A stretch of DNA of 64,000 nt. Origin: Phycisphaerales bacterium. GTDB taxonomy: Bacteria > Planctomycetota > Phycisphaerae > Phycisphaerales > UBA1924. Position 1 is the first letter of the stretch, and every line of letters starts with the position of its first letter. Under the pieces are notes generated by a model. That model saw only the letters and a list, made by a program, of their open reading frames with translations. It was not told the DNA's origin and searched no databases. This document shows, in pieces, positions 35,191-43,681 of this stretch. The translations under genes and the position numbers were made by a program. The DNA is taken from the NCBI GenBank assembly GCA_020847535.1, contig JADLBU010000011.1, positions 1-64,000 on the forward strand, written 5' to 3'.

Positions 35191-36710
35191 TGCCTGTCAT
35201 CGATACCTGCCCCATCGTCAAAGACCCCTTCCCGCACCAGCTTGAACGCTGGCGGCGATACCGCGACGTGCCTGCATGGGGGCACCTCTGGGAGCAGGGG
35301 ACCGGCAAGAGCGCCGAGATCATCATGCAGGCGATCTGGCTGTTCATGCACGGCGAGATCGACGGCATCCTGCTGCTTGCCCCCAACGGCGTGCATCGGA
35401 ACTTCGTGACCGACCAGATGCCGGAGCACTGGCCGAAGGAACTGGGCTCGCCGACCGTGTGCTGGTATCGCTCGAAGTCCGCCGAGTCCAAGTGGCACCA
35501 GTCGGAGATTGAGGCGTGCATCCAGGCCAAGGGCTTCGCGGTCCTGGCCATGTCCTACGATGCCCTCTGCACCGACGCGGGCAAGGCATGGGCGAAGAAG
35601 TTCCTCCAAGGCCGCAAGATAATGATCGTGGCCGACGAGTCGAGCCGCATCAAGACGCCCACGGCTATCCGAACCCGGCTTGCGTTCAAGGCGGCGGAGT
35701 TCGCCAAGTACCGCCGCATCCTCAACGGCACTCCGGTCCCGAACGGCCCCTTCGACATCTACGCACAGATCAAGTTCCTCGATCCGCAGTTCTGGGTGCG
35801 GCACGGCATCAACTCGTTCACCGGCTTCAAGGCCCAGTTCGGCGAGTGGGGCAAGGGCTTCTGCTACGGACCGAACGGAACGAAGCGCGAGTACCCGGAG
35901 CTTCTGTGCTACCGCAACCTGGACCTGCTGAACAAGATGCTCGCGGAGATCACGGACCGCGTGCTGAAGGAAGACGTTCTGCCGGACCTGCCGCCGAAGC
36001 TCTACAAGACGCTCCGCTACGACCTGACCGCCGCTCAGCGCCGGGTGTACGACTCCCTCAAGGACGAGTCGCTGGCGTTCCTGGACTCCGGCGAGGTGGT
36101 CACGACCCCGATCGTGCTGACGAAGCTCCTGCGGCTCCAGCAGGTTTGCTGCGGCTACGTCGCCATCGATGACCCCCTGGGCGAGCCGATCGTATCGATC
36201 GGGGCCGACAACCCCCGCCTAGACATCCTCATGGAGGTATGCGAAGACCTGGGGCACAAGGCGATCATCTGGACGCGGTTCCGCCGCGACGTGGACCTGA
36301 TCCTGGAGCGGATGAAGAAGGCCGACCTGAAGGCTGTCCGTTACGATGGCGCGGTGGACGACGACGATCGCAAAGTTGCGGTTGAGAGCTTCCAGCGGGG
36401 CGACATCCAGTTCTTCGTGTCCAACCCCGCCGCTGGCGGCGAGGGGCTGACGCTCCTGGGCGATCAGCGCGAGGGTATGGCCGAAGCCCTGGCCTGCAAG
36501 ACCTGCATCTACTACTCCAACTCCTTCAACCTTCAGCACCGGCTTCAGAGCGAGGATCGCGCCCACCGAATCGGCCAGCGGTGGCCGGTCCAGTACATCG
36601 ACATCGTAGCCTCCGGAACGATGGACGAACAGGTGTCCAATAACCTGCGGGACAAGTTCGATGTTGCCCAGCAGGTCACGGGGGACCGTTTGCGTGCGTG
36701 GCTGAGTTGA
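35190..36710 (+). CDS. SNF2-like DNA-dependent ATPase/helicase
   Basis: 506 aa. Walker A is GTGKS at 37-41 (EQGTGKSAEI), motif Ia APNGVHRNF near 64, Walker B-like DESS (149-152; SNF2 proteins usually have DEAH or DESH), motif III LNGTPVPN near 178, and a C-terminal RecA domain with AAGGEGL and QSEDRAHRIGQ. Phage SNF2-like proteins remodel protein-DNA complexes or assist replication and recombination. Neighbours are replication genes. Confidence 0.88.
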   Translation: MPVIDTCPIVKDPFPHQLERWRRYRDVPAWGHLWEQGTGKSAEIIMQAIWLFMHGEIDGILLLAPNGVHRNFVTDQMPEHWPKELGSPTVCWYRSKSAESKWHQSEIEACIQAKGFAVLAMSYDALCTDAGKAWAKKFLQGRKIMIVADESSRIKTPTAIRTRLAFKAAEFAKYRRILNGTPVPNGPFDIYAQIKFLDPQFWVRHGINSFTGFKAQFGEWGKGFCYGPNGTKREYPELLCYRNLDLLNKMLAEITDRVLKEDVLPDLPPKLYKTLRYDLTAAQRRVYDSLKDESLAFLDSGEVVTTPIVLTKLLRLQQVCCGYVAIDDPLGEPIVSIGADNPRLDILMEVCEDLGHKAIIWTRFRRDVDLILERMKKADLKAVRYDGAVDDDDRKVAVESFQRGDIQFFVSNPAAGGEGLTLLGDQREGMAEALACKTCIYYSNSFNLQHRLQSEDRAHRIGQRWPVQYIDIVASGTMDEQVSNNLRDKFDVAQQVTGDRLRAWLS

Positions 36711-36735
36711 CCGCCTCCGGGCGGGAGGGTATGGT
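36707..36735 (+). promoter_or_regulatory. Possible promoter with very short leader
   Basis: TTGACC (36707-36712), 17-bp spacer, TATGGT (36730-36735), then 5 bp to the ATG at 36741, so a leaderless or near-leaderless transcript is predicted. The same geometry is seen at 2971, 62499 and 63069. The spacer contains a GC-rich inverted repeat. Weaker than the other members of the group. Confidence 0.4.
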
Positions 36736-36740
36736 GCTGC

Positions 36741-37319
36741 ATGAGCAATGAACAGAGCTTGGACGACTACGGCGAGTACGCACAAAAGCAGGTGACGCCG
36801 CTGAAAGAGGCGATGATCGGCCTGAACGCACTCGTGACCGAGGCCCAGGGTTACGAACGCGAGATCGCCGAAGCGGAAGAGAAGGCGAAGGCGGCGAAGG
36901 ACAAGCTCCGCGCCGTCGTCATGGACGCCCTTCCCAAGGCGATGAAGGCGGCGGGGCTGACCGAGTTCACGACCGAGCAAGGGCTGGTCGTCCGTCACCG
37001 CGACAAGATCGAGAACTCCATCCCGGCCAACCGTCGCAACGACGCCTGGGACTGGCTGGAGAAGAACGGTCACGCGGACATCGTGAAGCGCGAGGTGACG
37101 ATCGCGTTCGGCGTCAAGGAGGCCAAGGCCGCTCAGGAATGTGCGGAGGCTCTGGCCAAGGCCCACATGCGAAGCGTGGCCTGCGAGCGGTGGGCCGAGC
37201 CCGCGACCGTGAAGGCCCTGCTCACCCGACTGATCGAGGAGCGGAAGTCGGTGCCCCGCGACATCTTCGGCGTGCGGGAGTTCGCCATCGCGGAGTTCAA
37301 GGAAGCCAAGAAGAAGTGA
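36741..37319 (+). CDS. Replication-associated coiled-coil protein
   Basis: 192 aa. An N-terminal 100 residues of Glu/Lys/Ala-rich helix lead to a compact C-terminal domain (SIPANRRNDAWDWLEKNGHADIVKREVTIAFG, ATVKALLTRLIEERKSVPRDIFGV) found next to phage ssDNA-binding proteins. It lies 66 bp upstream of the SSB-like gene, and may be its partner. Molecular function is not known to me. Confidence 0.65.
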   Translation: MSNEQSLDDYGEYAQKQVTPLKEAMIGLNALVTEAQGYEREIAEAEEKAKAAKDKLRAVVMDALPKAMKAAGLTEFTTEQGLVVRHRDKIENSIPANRRNDAWDWLEKNGHADIVKREVTIAFGVKEAKAAQECAEALAKAHMRSVACERWAEPATVKALLTRLIEERKSVPRDIFGVREFAIAEFKEAKKK

Positions 37320-37384
37320 CCCGTGCTCACGGTGAGCCGGTGTGATCTTGAAGTGCGACTTGTGGATTGAAGGAGCATGTGAAC

Positions 37385-38224
37385 ATGAGCGAGAACAGCA
37401 CGACGGCGATCGAACTGAGGAACAAAGCGGGCGAGATGGAGGTGTTCGACTACGGCGAGTACGCGGGCCAGGGCACGTCTCTGGCGGGCCAGGGCAATCG
37501 CGTTCCGTACCTGTCGGTGCTCCAGCCGCTGAGCAAGGCTTGCACCGAGGGCGACGAGAAGTACGTTGCCGGCGCGCGGCCCGGCATGTTCCTGCTGGGC
37601 GACGTGCTTTTCGACGGCAAGAAGGGCGTCTTCTTCATTGGCATCGAAGAGAGCCACAAGCTGGTCGAGAAGACTTCGCTCGACGGCAAGGGCGAGACGA
37701 TCGGCGAGCACGATCCCAACGGGCCGGTGGCCAAGCTCGCCCGGAGCAAGTTCGGCACCAACAAGTCGAAGTGGCGCAGCGAGAAGGGCCACTTCCTGGT
37801 CGAGCGGTTCGACATGTACGGCGTCGTCTTCCAGAGCCCGGAAGACATCGCCGCCATGAAGGGCCTGCCCGCGATCTGCGGCTTCGAGCGCACCAAGCTC
37901 TCCGCCCGCGAGCACATCATGTCCCCGTTCAACAAGCTGCCCGCCAACAAGCGGCCCCCGCTGTTCGCGGCGAAAATCCACTTGTCCACGGCCTTCGAGA
38001 AGGGCAAGAAGGGCGACTTCCAGAAGCTCATCGCCAAGTTCGCCGTGAACGACGACTTCATGTCGTCGCTCATCCGCACCAGCGATCCCATGTGGGAGAA
38101 GTGGGCTCCGCAGGCGATGGAAGTCGCCAAGGGCGTCCGCGCCGGTGTCATCAAGGCCGATGCTGGCAAGGACGCCGACGACGCTGGCGAGGCGGCTGGC
38201 GAGGTCGGCGACATCCCGTTCTGA
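37385..38224 (+). CDS. Probable single-stranded DNA-binding protein
   Basis: 279 aa, AAGGAG site before the ATG at 37385. It ends in an acidic tail closing with GDIPF, the short acidic-Pro-Phe tail by which SSB proteins recruit partners. The core has an OB-like beta-rich mixture and a repeated Lys/Arg-rich segment. It is surrounded by helicases and a polymerase. Homology to a named SSB family is inferred, not shown. Confidence 0.6.
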   Translation: MSENSTTAIELRNKAGEMEVFDYGEYAGQGTSLAGQGNRVPYLSVLQPLSKACTEGDEKYVAGARPGMFLLGDVLFDGKKGVFFIGIEESHKLVEKTSLDGKGETIGEHDPNGPVAKLARSKFGTNKSKWRSEKGHFLVERFDMYGVVFQSPEDIAAMKGLPAICGFERTKLSAREHIMSPFNKLPANKRPPLFAAKIHLSTAFEKGKKGDFQKLIAKFAVNDDFMSSLIRTSDPMWEKWAPQAMEVAKGVRAGVIKADAGKDADDAGEAAGEVGDIPF

Positions 38225-38301
38225 GTCGATCCCCTTCCGCATCGTTTCCCGGCGTGCGGCTTAGCATGGGCATGTTGGATGAAGTCGGGGGCATCTGCTG
38301 A

Positions 38302-38352
38302 CGGCCCATGAGGGCCGGTGGCATACAACGCCCTGGGCGACGGCCCAGGGCG
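38302..38352 (+). promoter_or_regulatory. Two adjacent hairpins in the leader of the helicase gene
   Basis: Hairpin one: CGGCCC (38302-38307) with GGGCCG (38312-38317), loop ATGA. Hairpin two: perfect 10-bp arms 38329-38338 and 38343-38352 (CGCCCTGGGC/GCCCAGGGCG), loop GACG. There is no T-run behind either. They sit within the 148-bp gap before the TTG of the helicase, and may act as a terminator-like attenuator or a protein-binding site. Confidence 0.6.
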
Positions 38353-38372
38353 GATGTTTAGAGGAGAATCGA

Positions 38373-39629
38373 TTGCACTGGTCGCCTGAACAAGTCAAGG
38401 CGCTCGACGCCGTAGGTCGCTGGCTGAAGACCGGCTCGGACGGACCCCAGGTCTTCCGACTCTTCGGCTACGCGGGCACGGGTAAGACGACGCTCGCCAT
38501 GCACCTTGCGGCGGGCGCAGGCACCACGCTGTTCGCGGCGTTCACCGGCAAGGCGGCTCATGTTCTGAAGACCAAGGGCTGTCCAGGGGCGAGCACGATC
38601 CACTCGCTCATCTACAAGCCTCGCGAGCGAGGGACGTTCCGGCTCAACGATCTGGAGAAGCAGCTTGCGGCCCTGATCGAGCAGCTTCACGCGGAGAAGC
38701 CGGACATCCCGGAAGACAAGATCGAGGCGTGGCTGAGCACCAACGAGAATGTACGAAACCTCCGATCCGAGATCGCGGCGGAGAAGAAGGCGGGCCGCAA
38801 GCCACTGTTCGAGTTGAAGGCCGAGACTTCGCCGCTCCGCGAGGCGGACCTGCTCATCATTGACGAATGCTCGATGGTCGGGGATCGCATGGCCCACGAC
38901 ATGCTGAGCTTCGGCAAGAAGATTCTCGTGCTGGGCGATCCGGCCCAGTTGCCGCCCGTCAGCGGCTCGGGGTACTTCACCGAGGCTCAGCCGGACATTC
39001 TGCTCACCGAGATTCATAGGCAGGCTCGCGACAACCCGATCATCGATCTGGCGACCCGCATTCGCAACGGCGAGGAGGTTGAGATCGGCGACTACGGCGA
39101 GTCCCGGGTGATCGATCTCACCGACGCGGACAAGTCGCTGTACACTGGCCACGACCAGATGCTGGTCGGCACGAACAAGATGCGCAGGGGCTGCAACCAG
39201 GAGTTCCGCCGCCTGCTTGGTCGGAACACCGCACCCACCCCAGTCGCGGGCGATCGGCTCGTGTGCCTTCGCAACAACCACGATCTGGGCCTGCTGAACG
39301 GCTCGCTCTGGACGGTGAAGAAGGCGACGCCCGCCCATGCGTGCCGCGTCGGGCTCGACATCGAACCAGCCGACGGCGCGGGCCTGCCCATGTCGGTGAT
39401 CGCCCACGAGCAACCGTTCCTGGGCGGCGAGGTGCCGTTCTTCGAGATCAAGGAGGCCGAGTCGTTCGACTATGGGTATGCTCTGACGGTGCATAAGGCA
39501 CAGGGCAGTCAGTACGGTTCCGTGCTCATCCTGGACGAGAGCAACAAGTTCAGGGAGCACGCTTCGCGGTGGATGTATACCGCAATCACACGGGCCTCGG
39601 ATCGAGTGACCGTGGTGAGGATGCGGTAA
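38373..39629 (+). CDS. SF1 helicase, Dda/RecD-like
   Basis: 418 aa from a TTG with AGAGGAG upstream. Walker A GYAGTGKTT is at 32-40, Walker B IIDECSM near 162-168, GDPAQLPPV near 190-198, HRQARD near 217, VHKAQGSQY near 382 and the TAITRASDR motif near 403, the full set of SF1B helicases. It likely unwinds forks during phage replication or recombination. Confidence 0.92.
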   Translation: MHWSPEQVKALDAVGRWLKTGSDGPQVFRLFGYAGTGKTTLAMHLAAGAGTTLFAAFTGKAAHVLKTKGCPGASTIHSLIYKPRERGTFRLNDLEKQLAALIEQLHAEKPDIPEDKIEAWLSTNENVRNLRSEIAAEKKAGRKPLFELKAETSPLREADLLIIDECSMVGDRMAHDMLSFGKKILVLGDPAQLPPVSGSGYFTEAQPDILLTEIHRQARDNPIIDLATRIRNGEEVEIGDYGESRVIDLTDADKSLYTGHDQMLVGTNKMRRGCNQEFRRLLGRNTAPTPVAGDRLVCLRNNHDLGLLNGSLWTVKKATPAHACRVGLDIEPADGAGLPMSVIAHEQPFLGGEVPFFEIKEAESFDYGYALTVHKAQGSQYGSVLILDESNKFREHASRWMYTAITRASDRVTVVRMR

Positions 39630-39653
39630 GTCACTTTTCTGGAGGTTTCGCAC

Positions 39654-39887
39654 ATGAGGGTTCGCGTCAAGATCGTCAATCCCGCCGTCCGCACCCAGGA
39701 ACTCAGCCGGGTTGTCCGGCACTTCGGCTTCGACACCCATCAGGCCAGCATCGTGCGGCTCGCCATGACGCCGGACCCGCTGCACTTCCTGCCGGACCAC
39801 TCGGCGCGTGGTCGCAAGTCCCTGGGCCGCATCCAGCAGCTTCGCAACCGTGCCCGGTTCGACCGTCGCGCCCGCGTGAGCCGCTGA
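39654..39887 (+). CDS. Small basic protein
   Basis: 77 aa with an excellent GGAGG site. Highly basic, especially the last 30 residues (SARGRKSLGRIQQLRNRARFDRR), suggesting nucleic-acid binding. Not otherwise recognised. It is positioned 24 bp after the helicase. Confidence 0.6.
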   Translation: MRVRVKIVNPAVRTQELSRVVRHFGFDTHQASIVRLAMTPDPLHFLPDHSARGRKSLGRIQQLRNRARFDRRARVSR

Positions 39888-39889
39888 CC

Positions 39890-40765
39890 ATGCTGATCGA
39901 CAACTGCTCATCCATGCCGTTCCTGCTCGCACAGCACCTGCTGAAGGTGGGTCGCAAGCAGGACGGGGCTCTCTACGCCGACACGCCGACCAAGGTGTGC
40001 ATCGAGCGGCCCTTGGAGCGGCAGCCATGCTCCTCCATCCGATCGGACCCGTTCCTGGAGTTCCTTCGCGCCGTCCGCGTTGTAACGGTCGGCAACCCGC
40101 CGCTGGACGGGATCGAGCCGGACGTGCATGTTCGGTTGTCGGACCTGTTCATGGCGGCGGACCATGTGTCAGAGATCACACCACAAGGGGTAGTGGTGAT
40201 CGGCCAACGGGCACCCCAGTGCTCGTTGGTGCTGGATCGGAACCGGACCCTGAGCATGACCGTAACGTGGTGGGGCTTGTCTCAGCTTTGCCAGGACACG
40301 CGGCCCGACTTCCTGTTCTTCTCCGTGGTCTTGGAAGCCGCCGCCCGCCTCGTGCGGCTCCCTGTGGGCCGTCTCACGCTCTCTTGGGCAGGACTCTGTG
40401 AGCGACAGGAGACGGTGGAGGTGATCGCCGGGATACCGCCCGAAGTCTGGGGCGACTGTTACACTGCCCAGGTGCCGTTTGAGCCGGGTCAGGTCGTGGG
40501 TGATTCTGTTCACGGCTGGCTGAATGAGGTAGACCTGCTCCGCACCGGCAAGGTGATGGGGCTGAAGGATGACGTGTGCCGCAAGGTTCACGCCCCCATC
40601 ATTCACGCTCACCACATCTTCACCGATGAGGAACGGGGCTGGAAGCGGTACGACGAAGCCCAGCGAGCGATCCAGGCGTGCGAGGCGATGGACTGGCGCG
40701 CGGCGTGCTGGGAGTGGATCGAGCAGATGAAGCAGAACGAGAGGGCGGCGAAGCGGTGGCGGTAG
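39890..40765 (+). CDS. Divergent ThyA-like protein (tentative)
   Basis: 291 aa, starting 2 bp after the previous stop. Residues 108-155 line up with the dUMP-binding core of thymidylate synthase-type enzymes: APQC (Cys111, in place of APCH), a strand LSMTVTWW, then RPDFLFFSVVLEAAARLVRLPVG in place of PFNIASYALL. Asp140 replaces the Asn that sets dUMP preference, as in dCMP hydroxymethylases, while the conserved RS-x-D Arg is not seen. A role in nucleotide modification is possible but weakly supported. Confidence 0.4.
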   Translation: MLIDNCSSMPFLLAQHLLKVGRKQDGALYADTPTKVCIERPLERQPCSSIRSDPFLEFLRAVRVVTVGNPPLDGIEPDVHVRLSDLFMAADHVSEITPQGVVVIGQRAPQCSLVLDRNRTLSMTVTWWGLSQLCQDTRPDFLFFSVVLEAAARLVRLPVGRLTLSWAGLCERQETVEVIAGIPPEVWGDCYTAQVPFEPGQVVGDSVHGWLNEVDLLRTGKVMGLKDDVCRKVHAPIIHAHHIFTDEERGWKRYDEAQRAIQACEAMDWRAACWEWIEQMKQNERAAKRWR

Positions 40766-42723
40766 GCAGCAAGGCCAAGACCGGCAAGAACGAAATCCAG
40801 GTTCCGCTCTGGCACTCGCTGGAGCCGGACTGGAAGCCGCCCGCTGTGTCCGAACTTCCTACGTGGCCAGTGAACGGTCGCGTGGCGATCGACATCGAGA
40901 CTCGCGACGACCAATTGAAGACGCTCGGCCCCGGCGTCCGTCGCGGCGCGTACATCGTCGGCTACTCCTTTGCCATCGAAGGCGGACCTTCGCACTACGT
41001 TCCTCTCCGACACGCCAGCGGCGACAACGTGAAGAATCCTGAAGCCGCGATGGAATACCTCCGCGATCAGGCGGACGCCTTCCGTGGTGATCTTGTCGGC
41101 GCGAACATGCAGTACGACCTGGACTTCCTGCTGGAAGCCGGGGTGAACTTCCAGCCGAAGTGGTTCCGCGACGTGCAGGTGGCGGACCCCTTGATCTGGG
41201 AACTGCACGACTCGTACTCGCTCGATTCCATCGCCAAGCGGCGTGGGCTCAGCGGCAAGAATCAGGACACACTCGAACGTGCCGCCAAGGACTGGGGCCT
41301 CGATCCGAAGACCGAGATGTGGAAGCTCCCTGGGCGACACGTCTCCGCCTACGCAATCGGTGATGTGGAACTGCCGCTGCAAATCCTACGGATGCAGGAA
41401 GCCGACATCGCCAAGGAGGAGCTTCAGCAAATCTTCGACCTGGAGTCGCGGCTTCTGCCCGTGCTGCTGAAGATGCGGCGTCGCGGCGTGCTGATCGACC
41501 AGCCGCACCTTCAGCGGGTCGAAGACTTCGCGATCCTGGAGTGCGGCAAGTCGCTCGCCGAAGTGAAGGCCCATTGCGGGCGGCAACTCACAATGGACCA
41601 GGTGATGAAGCCCGCCGCCGTCGCGCCGGTGCTGGAGTCCATCGGCGTGCGGCTCGACGTGACTTCCCTGGGCAAGCCCTCGATCGATAAGGAACTGCTG
41701 GAAAAGCTCGATCACCCGGTGGCGAAGGCCCTGGCCCGCGCTCGCCGCCTGTACAAGCTCCGCAATACCTTCGTGGCCTCCATCCGCGAGCACATGGTGA
41801 ATGGCCGCGTTCACTGCACCTTCAACCAGCTTCGCGGCTCGTCCGCCCAGGACGAAGACGTGATGAGCGCGGAAGACCAGAAGGGTGCGAAGTACGGGCG
41901 GCTCTCGTCGTGCGACCCGAACCTCCAGCAGCAGCCCGCCCGCGATCCCGAGTTCGCCAAGATGTGGCGGTCGATCTATCTCCCCGAGCCGGGGATGCTG
42001 TGGGCGTCGTGCGACTACTCCAAGCAGGAGCCCCGCGTTCTCACGCACTACGCGGAGTTGACGAAGTGCCGCGGCGCTCGCGACTTCGCCGACGAGCTTC
42101 GCCGCAACCTGAACGCCTGTCCCTACAAGAACCTGTCCAAGGTTACGAAGACCGGCTATAAAGAGACAAAGATCATCTACCTGGGGCTCTCGTATTCGAT
42201 GGGTGGGGCCAAACTCTGTCGCTCGCTGAAGCTGCCCACGGTGTGGAAGCCGGGGCGCGACGGCAAGCTCCGCGAGATGGCCGGACCCGAGGGCGAGGCC
42301 CTATTCAAGGCGTTCCACAACGGTGCCCCGTTCATCCGCGACCTGAACTACAAGATTCAGGACGCGATCCAGGAGCGAGGGTACATACGAACCCTCATGG
42401 GCCGCAAGGTTCACTTCCCCGAGAAGTCGGTGCCGACGCAGAACCCAGTGACCGGAAAGACCGAGCGGTACGACTGGGCTCACAAGGGCCTGAACCGTTT
42501 GATCCAGGGCAGCAGTGCCGATCAGACGAAGAAGGCGGTCGTGGACCTGGACGACGCGAACCACTACCTCCAGCTTCAGGTTCACGACGAGACGGACGGC
42601 AGTGTGCCGACGCCGGAGGCGGGCGAGGCAATGGGCGAGGTGATGCGCAATGCGGTCAAGTTGACGGTTCCGATGCGAGTGGACGTGGAAATCGGACCGT
42701 CGTGGGGCGGGAGCATGGGATGA
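40756..42723 (+). CDS. polA: DNA polymerase family A with 3'-5' exonuclease
   Basis: 655 aa from the GTG at 40756, which overlaps the previous gene by 10 bp. The exonuclease domain has DIE at 45-47, ANMQYDLDFLL near 115, and an AIGDVELP motif. The polymerase domain has ASCDYSKQEPRVL (motif A), KTGYKETKIIYLGLSYSMG split over motif B, and QVHDETDGSV (motif C, His-Asp). There is no 5'-3' exonuclease domain, as usual for phage replicative enzymes. Confidence 0.93.
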   Translation: MAVGSKAKTGKNEIQVPLWHSLEPDWKPPAVSELPTWPVNGRVAIDIETRDDQLKTLGPGVRRGAYIVGYSFAIEGGPSHYVPLRHASGDNVKNPEAAMEYLRDQADAFRGDLVGANMQYDLDFLLEAGVNFQPKWFRDVQVADPLIWELHDSYSLDSIAKRRGLSGKNQDTLERAAKDWGLDPKTEMWKLPGRHVSAYAIGDVELPLQILRMQEADIAKEELQQIFDLESRLLPVLLKMRRRGVLIDQPHLQRVEDFAILECGKSLAEVKAHCGRQLTMDQVMKPAAVAPVLESIGVRLDVTSLGKPSIDKELLEKLDHPVAKALARARRLYKLRNTFVASIREHMVNGRVHCTFNQLRGSSAQDEDVMSAEDQKGAKYGRLSSCDPNLQQQPARDPEFAKMWRSIYLPEPGMLWASCDYSKQEPRVLTHYAELTKCRGARDFADELRRNLNACPYKNLSKVTKTGYKETKIIYLGLSYSMGGAKLCRSLKLPTVWKPGRDGKLREMAGPEGEALFKAFHNGAPFIRDLNYKIQDAIQERGYIRTLMGRKVHFPEKSVPTQNPVTGKTERYDWAHKGLNRLIQGSSADQTKKAVVDLDDANHYLQLQVHDETDGSVPTPEAGEAMGEVMRNAVKLTVPMRVDVEIGPSWGGSMG

Positions 42724-43256
42724 AATGGAAAATCGCCGAGTTGGTCGTAGGCATCGTTGTGTGTACCATCGTATGGACCGGAGTTTTCCTGGATCGACCG
42801 AGGAGTACGCAGAGGATGCAACGATTCTATCTGTCCGGCCCGATGCGCGGATATCCCAAGTTCAACTTCCCCGCGTTCGATGCGGCGGCGATGGCGGGAC
42901 GTGCGAAGGGCTACAAGGTCATGTCGCCTGCCGACATGGACCGCGAACTCGGCCACACCGAGAACGACACGCTTGAAGAGATCAACACTCCGGCCAATCA
43001 GCGGCGGTTCGCCGGGCGCGACTGCGCCGCTCTGCTGGCCCTCGAAGCCGAGAAGGGCGACGGCATCGCTCTCCTGCCGGGGTGGGAGCGATCCACCGGC
43101 GCGGTGGCGGAGCTTGCCTTGGCCCGGTGGCTCGGGCTGCGCGTGCTCGATGCGACGACCTGGGAGCCGTTCACTGATGAGGCGTTGGACCGGATTGATC
43201 GCGAGATCATCGGCATCCGCCTCGGCAACTACATCGATCCTGACTTCCACAAATGA
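42720..43256 (+). CDS. DUF4406-like protein, maybe with a membrane anchor
   Basis: 178 aa if the ATG at 42720 (4-bp overlap) is used; an ATG at 42816 with GGAG 10 bp upstream gives a 146-aa form that starts at FYLSGPMRGYPK, the usual DUF4406 start. The domain resembles nucleoside 2-deoxyribosyltransferase-like folds: SGPMRG near 40, PANQRRF, DGIALLPGWERSTGA near 115. The longer form adds one membrane span. Likely acts on nucleotides or nucleosides. Confidence 0.7.
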   Translation: MKWKIAELVVGIVVCTIVWTGVFLDRPRSTQRMQRFYLSGPMRGYPKFNFPAFDAAAMAGRAKGYKVMSPADMDRELGHTENDTLEEINTPANQRRFAGRDCAALLALEAEKGDGIALLPGWERSTGAVAELALARWLGLRVLDATTWEPFTDEALDRIDREIIGIRLGNYIDPDFHK

Positions 43257-43681
43257 ACGAAGCCGCGTTCTGGAAGACGGTCCGCCCGCTGCTCGCGGGC
43301 CTCGATCCCATGCGGGTCGAGAATCCCGTGCTCCCCGGCACGCCGGATGTCAACTGCACGCTCGGATGGATCGAACTGAAGTACGTCGGTGTGGAGCAGA
43401 TTCCGAAACGCCCGGAGACGCCGTTTCGGATTGACCACTTCACAGCACAGCAGCGGGTCTGGCTCTACAAGCGGGCCAAGGCCCAAGGCGCGTGCTGGCT
43501 GCTCCTCCGCCTGGGCGATGAGCGGATGCTGTTCGAGGGCGATATCGCAGCGGAACACCTGGGCAAGGAGACACTGGAGACGACGCGACGATTCGCCTAT
43601 GGACGCTGGGAATCGTGTCCCACCAAGTTTGAGTTTCAGGACATCATCCGCCGATCGAAGCTGATGCGAGGGTGGCATTGA
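43253..43681 (+). CDS. PD-(D/E)XK-like nuclease (VRR-NUC type candidate)
   Basis: 142 aa. E24-N-P-V-L-P-G-T-P31-D32 followed by E41-L-K43 gives the PD-(8)-ExK catalytic pattern, with a helix carrying Gln (TAQQRVWL) about 20 residues later. That arrangement fits small phage VRR-NUC or Holliday-junction nucleases. It sits between the polymerase and the primase-helicase, so branched-DNA or end processing is likely. Confidence 0.75.
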   Translation: MNEAAFWKTVRPLLAGLDPMRVENPVLPGTPDVNCTLGWIELKYVGVEQIPKRPETPFRIDHFTAQQRVWLYKRAKAQGACWLLLRLGDERMLFEGDIAAEHLGKETLETTRRFAYGRWESCPTKFEFQDIIRRSKLMRGWH

